From Deltaproteobacteria bacterium (GTDB lineage Bacteria > Myxococcota_A > UBA796 > CAJQPC01): a stretch of 64,000 nt of DNA. Of this stretch, positions 7,396 to 16,402 are shown piece after piece. Under the pieces are notes generated by a model. That model was not told where the DNA came from. It ran no database searches and saw nothing but the letters and a program-made list of their open reading frames with translations. The stretch is from contig JADKFE010000021.1 in NCBI GenBank assembly GCA_016717595.1, positions 37,027 to 101,026 on the forward strand. Direction: 5' to 3'. A program made the position numbers and the translations under genes. The first letter of the stretch is position 1. The number at the start of each line of letters is the position of its first letter.

Positions 7396-9407
7396 GAGAG
7401 GCCGAGCGCGCTGAGCCCGAGGTCGAGGAGCTTGATGCCGACAAACGGCGCGATGAGGCCGCCCACGCCGTAGACCATCAGCGAGCGGGTGAGCCGGGCC
7501 TCGGCGCGCTCCGCACGAAGCTCCACCCCACGCAGCGCCAACGGCACGAGCGCCGGGAGGATGAGCGCGTTGAACAAGAGCGCCGCGTACAGCGCCGTTC
7601 TGGGGCTCGACAGGTCGAGCACGTTGAGCTCCTTGAGGCCGGGCAGCGACACGGCGAACATCGCCGGGAGCAGCACAAAATACTTCGCCACGTCGTTCGC
7701 GAGGCTGAACGTGGTCAGCGCCCCGCGGGTGGAGAGGAGCTGTTTGCCGATCTCGACGACCTGGGCGAGCTTGGTGGGGTCGGAGTCGAGATCAATCAGG
7801 TTCGCGGCCTCTTTTGCCGCTTGGGTGCCCGCGTTCATCGCCAGGCCCAGATCGGCCTGGGCCAAGGCCGGGGCGTCGTTGGTGCCGTCCCCGGTCATCG
7901 CCACGAGCTTGCCCGCGCGCTGCTCGTCACGCACCCGCTGGAGCTTGTCTTCAGGGGTGGCCTCGGCGATAAACCCGTCTACACCGGCCTCGGTGGCGAT
8001 GGCCGCGGCGGTCAGCGGGTTGTCGCCGGTCACCATGATCGTCTGTATGCCCATCTCGCGCAGCCTGGCAAAACGCTCCTTCATCCCTGGCTTGAGCACG
8101 TCCACCAGGCCGATCACGCCCAAGGGCTGCGGGCCTTCAGCGACCACCAGGGGGGTGCCGCCGCGCCGGGCGATCTCCTCCACCAGCCGGGTGAGCTCAG
8201 CGCCCAAGGGCGCCCCGCCTTGCCCCACAATCCACGCGCCGACGGCGCTCACCGCGCCCTTTCGGATGACTCGCCCGTCGGGCAGATCCACCCCAGACAT
8301 GCGGGTGCTGGCCGAGAACGGCACAAACGTCGCCCCGGCCGCGGCGGCCACGCCCTCCCCAGCCAGCGCCACGATGGAGCGCCCCTCAGGCGTTGGATCC
8401 TCCAGGGAGGCGAGGGTGGCGGCCTCCCGCAGCCGCGCGTCTGAGACGCCGCTCAGGGCGATGAGCTGCCGCGCCTGACGCGCGCCTAAGGTGATGGTGC
8501 CGGTCTTGTCGAGCAACATCAGGTCGATGTCTCCGGCGATCTCGATGGCCCGGCCCGACTTCGCCAAGACGTTCGCCCGCAGCGCCCGGTCCATGCCCGC
8601 GATGCCGATGGCGGGCAACAAGCCGCCGATGGTCGTGGGCACAAGGCACACAAACAGGGCCACCAAGGTTGAGTGATCGATGCTGGCCCCGACGGCGGCG
8701 GCGAGGCTCGGCAAGGTGGCGCAGACGATCAAGAACACCAAGGTGAGCGCGGCGAGCAAGGTGCCCAAGGCCACCTCGTTCGGCGTCGGCTGGCGCTCGG
8801 CGCCCTCGACGAGCTTGATCATGCGGTCCAAGAAGCTGTCGCCGGGCTGGGCGGTGATGACGAGCTCAAGCTCATCGGAGAGCACGCGGGTGCCGCCGGT
8901 GACGCCCGAGCGGTCTGTGCCGGCCTCACGCAGCACCGGCGCCGACTCCCCGGTGATCGCCGACTCGTCCACCGTCGCCGCGCCGCGCACCACCTCGCCG
9001 TCTCCGGGGATCACCTCTCCGGCGCTCACGGCCACACGGTCTCCGGGGCGCAGGGCCGTCGAGGGCACCCGCTCCTCCTCCCCCGAGGCGGTGAGGCGCC
9101 GGGCGATCGTGTCGGATCGTGTGGCGCGCAGGGCGCTGGCCTGGGCCCGGCCTCTGGCCTCGGCGAGGCCCTCGGCGAAGGTGGCGAGCTGCACGGTCAA
9201 CAGCAGGATGAGCGCGATGGCCGCGTCGTCTCCCCAGGGCTGGCCGGTCTGGGCGTCTCTCAAGGCGAAGATCCCGCACAGCGCCGCCCCAACGCCGACG
9301 GTGAACATCACCGGGCTCTTGGCGAGGCGTCTTGGGTGCATCCCCTCGACGCTGGCGCGCAGCCCTTGCGTGAGGATCTCAGGGGTGATGAGAGGAGGGG
9401 CGCTCAT
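7392..9407 (-). CDS. kdpB: KdpB, P-type ATPase catalytic subunit of the potassium pump
   Basis: A 671-residue P-type ATPase. The phosphorylated Asp300 lies in LLDKTGTIT; TVDESAITGESAPV is the actuator TGES motif; VCLVPTTIGGLL is the membrane motif; VTGDNPLTAAAIA and MTGDGTNDAPALAQADLG form the hinge and P domain. The open frame runs upstream to 9665, but the start at 9407 (MSAPPLITPE) is chosen because it overlaps the kdpA stop by ATGA and matches the family N-terminus; the extra 86 codons lie inside kdpA in another frame. It hydrolyses ATP to drive potassium import through KdpA. Confidence 0.97.
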   Translation of the reverse strand: MSAPPLITPEILTQGLRASVEGMHPRRLAKSPVMFTVGVGAALCGIFALRDAQTGQPWGDDAAIALILLLTVQLATFAEGLAEARGRAQASALRATRSDTIARRLTASGEEERVPSTALRPGDRVAVSAGEVIPGDGEVVRGAATVDESAITGESAPVLREAGTDRSGVTGGTRVLSDELELVITAQPGDSFLDRMIKLVEGAERQPTPNEVALGTLLAALTLVFLIVCATLPSLAAAVGASIDHSTLVALFVCLVPTTIGGLLPAIGIAGMDRALRANVLAKSGRAIEIAGDIDLMLLDKTGTITLGARQARQLIALSGVSDARLREAATLASLEDPTPEGRSIVALAGEGVAAAAGATFVPFSASTRMSGVDLPDGRVIRKGAVSAVGAWIVGQGGAPLGAELTRLVEEIARRGGTPLVVAEGPQPLGVIGLVDVLKPGMKERFARLREMGIQTIMVTGDNPLTAAAIATEAGVDGFIAEATPEDKLQRVRDEQRAGKLVAMTGDGTNDAPALAQADLGLAMNAGTQAAKEAANLIDLDSDPTKLAQVVEIGKQLLSTRGALTTFSLANDVAKYFVLLPAMFAVSLPGLKELNVLDLSSPRTALYAALLFNALILPALVPLALRGVELRAERAEARLTRSLMVYGVGGLIAPFVGIKLLDLGLSALGLS

Positions 9408-11125
9408 TTGGCCTCCACGGGAGCAGACTCGGCGGCGAGCTGCTCGGCGACGGGGCCAAGGGCCAGGGCCGGGACGTAGGTGAGGAGCTGCAGGGTGACG
9501 ATCACGCCCAAGAGCGTGGCCAAGAACGCGCCGCTGCCGACAGAGAGCGTGCCCGCCGTGCGTGGGGCGGCTGATTTTGTGGCGAGGCGACCGACGATGG
9601 CCAAAGGCGCGATGATCGGGATGAAGCGGGCGAGCACGAGCACGGCGGCGCAGGTGAGGTTCCACCAGGGGGTGCCGTCGCCCAAGCCCTCAAACCCTGA
9701 GCCGTTGTTCGCCGCGGCGCTGGCGTACTCATAGAGCACCTGGCTGAGCCCGTGGGGGCCGGGGTTTGACGTGTTCGCCAGACCCAGCTCAAACGAGAGC
9801 GCCGTGGGCAACAACACACAGACGGGGATGAGCAAAGACGCCAACGCCGCCACACGCACCTCCTTCACCTCCACCTTTCGCCCCAGCAGCTCCGGCGTGC
9901 GCCCGATGAGCAGGCCCGCCACAAACACCGCCAAGATCAAGTAGACGATGAGGTTGATCACCCCGACGCCGACGCCCCCGAAGGCGGAGTTGATGAACAT
10001 GCCGATGAGCGGAAACAGCCCCGAGAGCGGCAACAAGCTGTCGTGCATGCCGTTCACCGAGCCGTTTGAGGTCATGGTCGTCAAGGTCGCCCACATCCCC
10101 GTGCTCTCCACCCCCAAACGAAGCTCCTTGCCCTCCCAGTTGGGGCCGGGCGCGCCGAGGCCCGTCAACGCCGTGTTTGTGCCTAGCTCAAGCCAGATCA
10201 CCGGCGTACACAGCGCCACCGCCAAGATCAACATCGACGCCACGGCCACGCGCCCCAGGCCCCGCTCAGTCATGCGCCCGATCAAGAACGCGCAGGCCAA
10301 GGGCAAGAGCACGATGGCGAGCAGCTCCAGCACGTTTGAGACGGGGGTGGGGTTCTCGAGGGGCACGGCGCTGTTTGGGCCGTACCAGCCGCCGCCGTTG
10401 GTGCCGAGCTGCTTGATGGCCACCATCGCCGCGACGGGGCCCACGGGGATCACCTGCTCGGTCAACCCCGCGGCGGCGTCGATGGGCGTGGCCACGACGG
10501 CGCCGTGAAGGGTGCTCGGCACCCCTTGAGAGGTCAGCGCCAGGGCCCAGATCGTCGCCAGCGGCAACAGCACGCGGGTGACCGAGCGCACGAGGTCTTT
10601 GGGGTAGTTGCCCAGGTCGATGTCACCCACGGCGTCTGTGCGTCGTCCCTCTGCGCCGCCGACGAGGCCACGCAAGGCGGCGAACATCGCGGCGAGCCCC
10701 ACGGCGGGGGTCACCACCTGGGCGGTCACCACGGCGGCGAGCTGCCCCAAGTAGCTGAGCTGGGCTTGGCCGCTGTAGTGCTGCTGGTTGGTGTTGGTGA
10801 TGAAGCTCGCCGCGGTGTGCAAGGCGAGCTCCCAGTTCATGCCCTTCACGCCGTCGGGGTTCAGGGGCAAGGCGCCTTGGGCCAAGAGGAGGAGATAAAT
10901 CGCCGCGCCCAGGACGGCGTTTGTGGCGAGTATCCACCGCGCCCACAGCCGCCAGCCCATCGGCGCGGCGCTGTCCCAGCCGATGAGGCGGTGAATCACC
11001 GCGTCAACGGGGTCAAACAGGCGGTCCAGCGGGGAGGGCGCCCCGGTGGCGACGATGTGGATCCATCGCGCCAACGGCAGGCCCAAAGCCAGAGACGCCA
11101 CGATCACGATCAGCACAGTGAGCAT
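9404..11125 (-). CDS. kdpA: KdpA, potassium-binding and translocating subunit
   Basis: A 573-residue inner-membrane protein with about ten hydrophobic segments, the usual size. It carries the selectivity-filter-like loops of the superfamily of K transporters: TNTNQQHYSGQAQLSYLGQL, QLGTNGGGWYGPNSAVPLEN, TTMTSNGSVNGMHDSLLPLS and YEYASAAANNGSGFEGLGDG. It starts 3 bp after the 26-aa membrane peptide and overlaps kdpB by 4 bp. It is the potassium-selective channel-like part of the KdpFABC pump. Confidence 0.97.
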   Translation of the reverse strand: MLTVLIVIVASLALGLPLARWIHIVATGAPSPLDRLFDPVDAVIHRLIGWDSAAPMGWRLWARWILATNAVLGAAIYLLLLAQGALPLNPDGVKGMNWELALHTAASFITNTNQQHYSGQAQLSYLGQLAAVVTAQVVTPAVGLAAMFAALRGLVGGAEGRRTDAVGDIDLGNYPKDLVRSVTRVLLPLATIWALALTSQGVPSTLHGAVVATPIDAAAGLTEQVIPVGPVAAMVAIKQLGTNGGGWYGPNSAVPLENPTPVSNVLELLAIVLLPLACAFLIGRMTERGLGRVAVASMLILAVALCTPVIWLELGTNTALTGLGAPGPNWEGKELRLGVESTGMWATLTTMTSNGSVNGMHDSLLPLSGLFPLIGMFINSAFGGVGVGVINLIVYLILAVFVAGLLIGRTPELLGRKVEVKEVRVAALASLLIPVCVLLPTALSFELGLANTSNPGPHGLSQVLYEYASAAANNGSGFEGLGDGTPWWNLTCAAVLVLARFIPIIAPLAIVGRLATKSAAPRTAGTLSVGSGAFLATLLGVIVTLQLLTYVPALALGPVAEQLAAESAPVEAK

Positions 11126-11128
11126 GGG

Positions 11129-11209
11129 TCACATCCTCTCGATGAGCGACACGAAGGCCGCGCAGAGGGCGAACAGCCCGAGCAAGATGGCGAGTCCGAG
11201 GAGGCTCAT
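11129..11209 (-). CDS. 26-residue membrane peptide inside the kdp operon
   Basis: A very short ORF whose ATG overlaps the kdpF stop (ATGA at 11209-11206) and which ends 3 bp before kdpA. The product is one hydrophobic helix (GLAILLGLFALCAAFVSLIE) closing with ERM. Its tight, coupled position between kdpF and kdpA argues that it is translated. I recall similar single-helix ORFs near kdpF in other genomes, often left unannotated, but could not check. It may be a second regulatory or stabilising helix for the pump; the function is inference. Confidence 0.72.
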   Translation of the reverse strand: MSLLGLAILLGLFALCAAFVSLIERM

Positions 11210-11289
11210 CGCAGCACCTCGGGCCAGAGGAGCGCCACCAAGAGGTAGACGCTGACGGCGAGCACGGTGAACAACAAGAGCAGGTTCAT
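11206..11289 (-). CDS. kdpF: KdpF, small stabilising subunit
   Basis: A 27-residue single-helix peptide (MNLLLLFTVLAVSVYLLVAL then LWPEVLR). The YLLVALL-W/R-PE pattern near the end is typical of KdpF, which stabilises the KdpABC complex in the inner membrane. The ATG at 11289 overlaps the stop of the outer-membrane barrel gene by ATGA, and its own stop overlaps the next micro-ORF by ATGA. Too short for most gene finders. Confidence 0.88.
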   Translation of the reverse strand: MNLLLLFTVLAVSVYLLVALLWPEVLR

Positions 11290-12389
11290 TGCGGCTCCGA
11301 GAGGGCTTGGCGGGCGATGGCCTCAAACGAGGAGCTGAGCCCGAGGGTGAACGTCGTCTGCTGGGTCTCTGTGGGGGAGACGGGGTCATCGGCGAAGAAG
11401 ACAGGGTCCAACGCCCGATCGTGCCGGGCCTCAAGACGCACGATCACCCCGGGCGCGAGCTGATGCGTCGCGCCGACGGTCACCTCGCCGAGCAGAGAGG
11501 TAGGCCAGAAGATCGCGCCGAGGGCGTCGTCGCTGCCCACCTCGTAGAACACGTCGCCGCGGGCGCCAAGCCCCCAAGACTCCGTCACCGGCACGTTCAC
11601 GGCGAGCTGCGCCGCGGCAAAACGCGCCGGGCCCCCCTCTCGGCGCTCCTGCCCAGCCGTCCCAGCGATCAGCAGGCTCGCCGGGCCCACGGGCAGGTCC
11701 GCCCAGAGGTCAACGGTGTGGCGCCAGGGGCGATCCCCCGCGCCCTCGGCCCCGCCGATGTACAGCGCGTGAAGCCGCGCGCCCTCGGGGAGCTGATGGT
11801 CTACCCACAGCCCGACGGTCTTGCCCTCGTTGTCGTCAACAATGCGGTTCCAGCCGTTGAACACGCCGCCGGTGAGGGTGGTGTTCTCGCCCAAAGGCGC
11901 GGCCACACGCACCCCCGTGAGGTAAAACGGCAGGCCGACGCCGAGGTTCGACAAGGACCAGAAGCGGTTGTCTTTGGCGGCGGCGCCATCAAAGCCCACT
12001 GGCGAGAGGAACACGCCAGCGTCGAGGGTGACGCCGCGGGCCAAGGTGGCGCCGCCCCAGGCCTCACGCACCACAGAGAGCTCTCGGGCGCCCGTCGCGG
12101 CGAAGGCCCCAGCGCCCGTGGGCTCCGTGGCGAAGAGCGCCGCGGGCACGGTGCCCGTCTGCAGCGCGATCGTCCCCCGGGCGACGTCATCGACCACGGC
12201 GACATGGGCGGAGGCCAACGAGAGCGTGAGGCTGTTGTGCCGATCGTCAAAGCCGCGCAGGGCGGTGACGTGGTTTGTGGGCTGGTTGAGGTTCCAGGCG
12301 TAATATCCCTCGACGAAGCCGCCCACACGAACAGTGGGATCCTCAGCGTGAGCGACCTGGAGGAGCAGGAGCAGGGGCGTTGTGACCAC
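11286..12389 (-). CDS. Outer-membrane beta-barrel (porin-like) protein leading the kdp operon
   Basis: GTG start with AAGGAGG about 6 nt upstream. A 367-residue precursor: signal peptide (VTTPLLLLLQVAHA-ED), then alternating amphipathic beta strands typical of an outer-membrane barrel: GGFVEGYYAWNLNQPTNH, LTLSLASAHVAVV, FNGWNRIVDDNEGKTVGLWV, LEARHDRALDPVFF, QTTFTLGLSSSF. It resembles the OmpL-like/BBP2 putative porins found beside transporters. Its stop overlaps kdpF by ATGA, so it is translated as part of the kdp message. Likely role: letting potassium or a counter-ion cross the outer membrane when the pump is induced (inference). Confidence 0.85.
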   Translation of the reverse strand: MVTTPLLLLLQVAHAEDPTVRVGGFVEGYYAWNLNQPTNHVTALRGFDDRHNSLTLSLASAHVAVVDDVARGTIALQTGTVPAALFATEPTGAGAFAATGARELSVVREAWGGATLARGVTLDAGVFLSPVGFDGAAAKDNRFWSLSNLGVGLPFYLTGVRVAAPLGENTTLTGGVFNGWNRIVDDNEGKTVGLWVDHQLPEGARLHALYIGGAEGAGDRPWRHTVDLWADLPVGPASLLIAGTAGQERREGGPARFAAAQLAVNVPVTESWGLGARGDVFYEVGSDDALGAIFWPTSLLGEVTVGATHQLAPGVIVRLEARHDRALDPVFFADDPVSPTETQQTTFTLGLSSSFEAIARQALSEPQ

Positions 12390-12459
12390 GAGGCCTCCTT
12401 GTTGGGCCTCATGGTCATAGGTCGGCGCCGCGTCAAAGGGACATCAAGAGCGCAGGAGC

Positions 12460-12483
12460 GGGTGTAAAGACGGCATAAAGACG
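12460..12483 (-). promoter_or_regulatory. Candidate KdpE operator upstream of the kdp operon
   Basis: On the minus strand the octamer CGTCTTTA occurs twice as a direct repeat (12483-12476 and 12472-12465), 11 bp apart, i.e. one helical turn, as OmpR-type regulators prefer. Within it TTTAT and ACACCC are separated by 9 nt, the layout I remember for the Escherichia coli kdp site (TTTAT-N9-ACACCC). It lies ~71 bp upstream of the first gene of the operon and 17 bp past the malQ stop. Recalled motif, not searched. Confidence 0.55.
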
Positions 12484-12499
12484 CCGTCCTATCCACGGT

Positions 12500-13951
12500 T
12501 TACTCCTCGTTGTGCAGCCGTCCGTACGACCACGCCAGCTCACGCAGGCGGCTGGCCGCCCACCACGGCGGGTCGTGCATACGCCAGGTCCAGTTGCCTT
12601 CAGCCTCGCCGGGCACGTTCATCCGGGCCTCACCGCCGAGCGCCATCACGTCTTGCATCGGGGCGATGGCGTCGTTGGCCACGGACGCCCACGCCATCCG
12701 GATGAGATCCCAGGCCACGTCCGATCCGTCCCGACCGGCGTACACCCGGAAACGGTGCCGCGCGGGCTCGGGCGCGCTGTGGTACCAGCCGATCGCCGTG
12801 TCGTTGTCGTGGGTGCCGGTGTAACAGACCCAGTTGGGATCGGGGTAGTTGTGGGGCAAGAAGTGGTGTGTGGCGTCGGAGCCAAACGCGAACTGCAGCA
12901 CCTTCATGCCCGGGGCGCCGATGTGCTGGCGAAGCTGGTTGACGTCTTCAGTGATGATGCCCAGGTCTTCAGCGATGAGCGGCAGCGGGCCCAAGGCGTC
13001 AAACAGCGCGTTGCCCGGGCCCGGCGTCCAGTAGCCCTCCATGGCGGTCTCGGCGGTGATCGGCACGGTCCAGGCGGCGGAGAGGCCGCGGAAGTGGTCG
13101 ATTCGCGCGCGGTGAACGTGGCGTAACACTCGGCTCAAGCGCAGCTTCCACCAGGCGAAGTCGGTCTCGGCGTGGGCCGACCAGCGGTAGTGTGGGTTGC
13201 CCCAGAGCTGGCCCGTCGGCGAGAAGTAGTCGGGGGGCACGCCGGTCACCACCGAGGGGCGCCCGTCGTCGTTCAGCTCAAACAGCTCACGGTTCACCCA
13301 GGTGTCGCAGCCGTCGCCCATGACGAAGATCGGCACGTCGCCGATGAGCTGCACCCCCCGGCGGTCGGCGTAGCTGCGAAGCTCGTCCCACTGCGCGTCA
13401 AAGATGAGCTGCAGCGCGATCTGCCGCATCACGCCGGCCTCTCGACGTTTGAGCTCCTCAAGGAGCGTGTCTGGGTCGCGGTCCCGAAGGCCGGCGTTCT
13501 CCCACGACCACCAGCCCTCACCAAACTCCTCGTGAAGCTCGGCGAACAGCGCCCAGTCCGTCACCCACGGGTTCTCCTGGGCGTAGGCCTGCACCCGGGC
13601 GGGGTCGCGGGCGATGAGGCGGTCGGCGGCCTCTCGCAACAGCGGGCGCTTCCACTGGTTGACGCCGTCTACCTCAACCTTTGGCGTGGGCAGCGGCAGG
13701 GGGCGCGGGTCGAGGAGGCCGTCGCGGATGAGCCACTCCAGCGAGATGAGCGCGGGCTCGCTGGCGAGGGTCGAGGGGGAGGCGTAGGGGCAGAAGCCGG
13801 GGCCGACGCGGTTCAGCGGCAGCACCTGCCAGGTCGAGCAGCCCGACCGGGCCAGCCAGTCCACCAGCCGGTGCGCCGCCGGGCCGATGTCGCCGACGGG
13901 GCCAGGCGAAGGCAAGGAGGAGATGTGCAGGAGGATGCCAGCTCGACGCAT
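12500..13951 (-). CDS. malQ: 4-alpha-glucanotransferase (amylomaltase, GH77)
   Basis: A 483-residue GH77 enzyme of the compact bacterial type; it transfers alpha-1,4-glucan segments in maltodextrin and glycogen metabolism. Motifs: RRAGILLHISSLPSPGPVGD at the N-terminus, QLIGDVPIFVMGDGCDTW near 201-218, the nucleophile Asp285 in ARIDHFRG, the acid/base Glu328 in LIAEDLGIIT, and the CYTGTHDNDT transition-state loop. All catalytic residues are present and length is normal. ATG start; cytosolic. It stands alone between the DUF3604 gene and the kdp operon, with a candidate kdp promoter directly behind it. Confidence 0.95.
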   Translation of the reverse strand: MRRAGILLHISSLPSPGPVGDIGPAAHRLVDWLARSGCSTWQVLPLNRVGPGFCPYASPSTLASEPALISLEWLIRDGLLDPRPLPLPTPKVEVDGVNQWKRPLLREAADRLIARDPARVQAYAQENPWVTDWALFAELHEEFGEGWWSWENAGLRDRDPDTLLEELKRREAGVMRQIALQLIFDAQWDELRSYADRRGVQLIGDVPIFVMGDGCDTWVNRELFELNDDGRPSVVTGVPPDYFSPTGQLWGNPHYRWSAHAETDFAWWKLRLSRVLRHVHRARIDHFRGLSAAWTVPITAETAMEGYWTPGPGNALFDALGPLPLIAEDLGIITEDVNQLRQHIGAPGMKVLQFAFGSDATHHFLPHNYPDPNWVCYTGTHDNDTAIGWYHSAPEPARHRFRVYAGRDGSDVAWDLIRMAWASVANDAIAPMQDVMALGGEARMNVPGEAEGNWTWRMHDPPWWAASRLRELAWSYGRLHNEE

Positions 13952-14029
13952 GGAGGCTCCAGTAGGGACGGGATCGTGAAGGATTGGGACCGGCGATGAC
14001 CACGAGCGGCACGCGCCGCGGCCACATCC

Positions 14030-16300
14030 TCATATCCTGTCGTTGGCCCCGGCTGGTGAGCCCCGCTCGACGAGGTGACCCGCGACGTAACCCACGACGG
14101 CGCGGCGGCGCCGCCGGGTCAAGAGCAGGACGCCGAGGGTGGTGAGCCCGAGCGCCCCACCGCCGCCAGATGTGGCGCAGCCGCCACAGCTCTCAGACTT
14201 GCCGTCGCCGCCACCGGCGCCGCTGTCGGCCGCGCCTTCGGAGTCGTGCTCGGAGTCGCTATCAGACGCGCTGTCTGAGCTGCTGTCAGAGCCGCTGTCA
14301 GACGCGCTGTCTGAGCCGCTGTCTGCGCCGCCGGAGTCTGTGCCAGATCCGCAGCGCCCGGCGACGTCGTAGACGTTGGCGCCGCCGCAGTCCGCGGTCA
14401 CCCAGATCGGCGAAGACCAGGCCTCCTCACGGTTGCTCTCGTAGACATGCAGCCACACCGCCATCGTCGTGTCTTTGTCCCAGTCCGACCAGGTGAAGCT
14501 GCCGCTGGCGTCGGCGGTCCCCGGGCTCCAGGTGGCCAGCTTGGTCATGGTGCCGCCGCCCTCGACGGAGATCGCGAGCAGCTCCACCGTGGTGATGCTG
14601 AGCTCGGCGGAGTACGACCAGGAGAAGGTCGGGGTGTCGCCGACGTACTCCGCGCCCATCGGCACGGCGCCGCCGTCCTCGGCGCCAAAACGTAAGATCG
14701 GGCGGATTCCGGTGGTGGCGTAGGTAGAGCGGCTGGTCAACGAGTCGTAGATGCCCTCCCGGCTGAGATCTGTCGCGACGAAGGCGTTGAGGCCGCTCTT
14801 GGCGTTCTTGAAGTTGAAGGGGTTGCCGAGGAAGCCCTCGTGGTTGTCGGAGGCCGCGATAAACCCCATACGGTTGCCCGCCGCGAGGCCGTCGTAGACG
14901 CCCGATCCCTTCGCGTTCTGAATCGAAGAGTCGCCCCACACCGAATAAATCTCAGCGATGGGCCGGTAGCTGTCATCCCGGTCACGCCAGTTAAAGCCGG
15001 TGTAGGAGCTCGCGTGGGGCACCGAGAAGGAGCGCGCGCCGATGGTGGCCTCGGTCTCAGCGATAAACGCCCACAGAGAGAGGTCGCTGCCGGTGAGCCC
15101 CGTCGTGGCGGAGTCCACCTGGGGGCCATCGCAGCGGTCGTAATAGACGTTGTGGTGGCCCTCTTGGCCGGGGCTGTTCACCTCGCCCATCCACTCAAAG
15201 CCCAACATCGCCACATACCGGCCCTCTTCGGTCCACTCGTCACAGACGGTCTGCATGTGCGCCCAGAGCGCCTCCCCCTCGATCACGTCGGGCTCGGGCT
15301 TCTGAGTCTCGCAGCCCACCTGGAGGCCCACGACGTCGCGGGCGTACTCGTGGTTGAGATCGATGAGCTGGCCCGTCTCGTCGGTGTAATGATGACCGTG
15401 GTGGGTGTGCAGGTCACCCCAATAAATGGAGAGCTGCGGCGCCGAGGTGGAGACCTCGACGGGGTTCGAGAACCAGCTCCCCCCTTTGGACGTCACGGCC
15501 TCCAAGCGGGTGACGCCGGGCTCCGTGAGGGTGACCTCAAAGCTCCAGACCCCTTGGTCTGCTGGCGAGAAGGTATAGGACTGCCCCGCGATCGTGACCG
15601 TGTCGGTGAACATCGGCGTGTTGTTGCCGAAGTTGTCCAGTGCGGCCACCGTGACGGTGAACGGCACGCCGACGAGCGCTTGAGACGGCACGCTGACGAG
15701 CAAGATGCGCGGCAGACGTGTGGTGACGAACTCAAACTTTGGCCCCCGGACCTCGGTGAGCGGGCTCCCGGCGAGCTTCTCGTGAACGCGCAGATCCAGC
15801 TCACGCATGGCGCGGGTGAGGGTCTGAAGGCCGCAGTCGGGGTTGTCGGTGGTGTCGCCGAAGGTGAACGTGATCGTGTCGCCCTGCGCGAGGGAGCCGC
15901 TGGTCACGTACACCGTCGTGCCGCCGGGCATGAAGAGGTTCGCCGTCTCGATGTCTCGGACGAGCTCGATCTCGGCGGTGGCCGCGCTCGTTTTGGCGGT
16001 GACGAGCCCGGCGGAGGCCGGGGCGTTCGGCGCGGCGAACGGCGTACACGCCGCGGGATCGGTCTGGAGATACCCCTCTTTGGCCCATCGCATCCCATGA
16101 AAGATGGGATCATCGACCTTCACCGCGTCCCCCTCGGCCAGACCGCCTGGCCCAACGACATAAACCACATCAAACGTGACCTTCTCATGCACCTCAAGGC
16201 GATCGGGGACCATTGAGAACTTGCCGACGGCCGTAGGCAGAGGCTCCGCCGCGAAGCCGAGGCTCGTGAAGGTGAAGAGGATGAGGTTTACAGGGACCAC
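14030..16300 (-). CDS. DUF3604 surface protein with MYXO-CTERM-like tail
   Basis: A 756-residue secreted protein; GTG start with GGAGGG ~8 nt upstream and signal peptide (LILFTFTSLGFA-AEP). Residues ~25-285 hold Ig/Invasin-like beta domains (PSQALVGVPFTVTVAALDN). From ~290 a DUF3604 domain follows, related to PHP phosphoesterases: YWGDLHTHHGHHYTD (293-306), AMLGFEWMGE-like strand, GHHNVYYDR, SVPHASSY and AASDNHEGFLGN. The His/Asp sets suggest a metal centre, but no substrate is established. The C-terminus is a Ser-Asp repeat, then SESCGGCATSGGGG, a hydrophobic helix and RRRRR, like MYXO-CTERM sorting signals. Unusually ~19 residues follow the Arg cluster, where such tails normally end. Confidence 0.88.
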   Translation of the reverse strand: MVPVNLILFTFTSLGFAAEPLPTAVGKFSMVPDRLEVHEKVTFDVVYVVGPGGLAEGDAVKVDDPIFHGMRWAKEGYLQTDPAACTPFAAPNAPASAGLVTAKTSAATAEIELVRDIETANLFMPGGTTVYVTSGSLAQGDTITFTFGDTTDNPDCGLQTLTRAMRELDLRVHEKLAGSPLTEVRGPKFEFVTTRLPRILLVSVPSQALVGVPFTVTVAALDNFGNNTPMFTDTVTIAGQSYTFSPADQGVWSFEVTLTEPGVTRLEAVTSKGGSWFSNPVEVSTSAPQLSIYWGDLHTHHGHHYTDETGQLIDLNHEYARDVVGLQVGCETQKPEPDVIEGEALWAHMQTVCDEWTEEGRYVAMLGFEWMGEVNSPGQEGHHNVYYDRCDGPQVDSATTGLTGSDLSLWAFIAETEATIGARSFSVPHASSYTGFNWRDRDDSYRPIAEIYSVWGDSSIQNAKGSGVYDGLAAGNRMGFIAASDNHEGFLGNPFNFKNAKSGLNAFVATDLSREGIYDSLTSRSTYATTGIRPILRFGAEDGGAVPMGAEYVGDTPTFSWSYSAELSITTVELLAISVEGGGTMTKLATWSPGTADASGSFTWSDWDKDTTMAVWLHVYESNREEAWSSPIWVTADCGGANVYDVAGRCGSGTDSGGADSGSDSASDSGSDSSSDSASDSDSEHDSEGAADSGAGGGDGKSESCGGCATSGGGGALGLTTLGVLLLTRRRRRAVVGYVAGHLVERGSPAGANDRI

Positions 16301-16402
16301 GGGTGTTGCCCTCCTGAGGCGCCGAGACCCGACCGGCTCTGGTTTGTGTTGTGTGTCATTTGCGCTCCTGCGCGGATGGGGACGGCCATTCTTTCTGCCG
16401 CG

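Noticed and set aside
9408..9665. N-terminal extension of KdpB by 86 codons
   Set aside because: Lies within kdpA in another frame, is Arg/His-rich, and the ATGA-coupled start at 9407 matches the family.
14222..14345. Repetitive stretch that could be a CRISPR-like or tandem DNA repeat
   Set aside because: It is the coding repeat for a Ser-Asp linker of the DUF3604 protein; repeats have no constant spacer structure.
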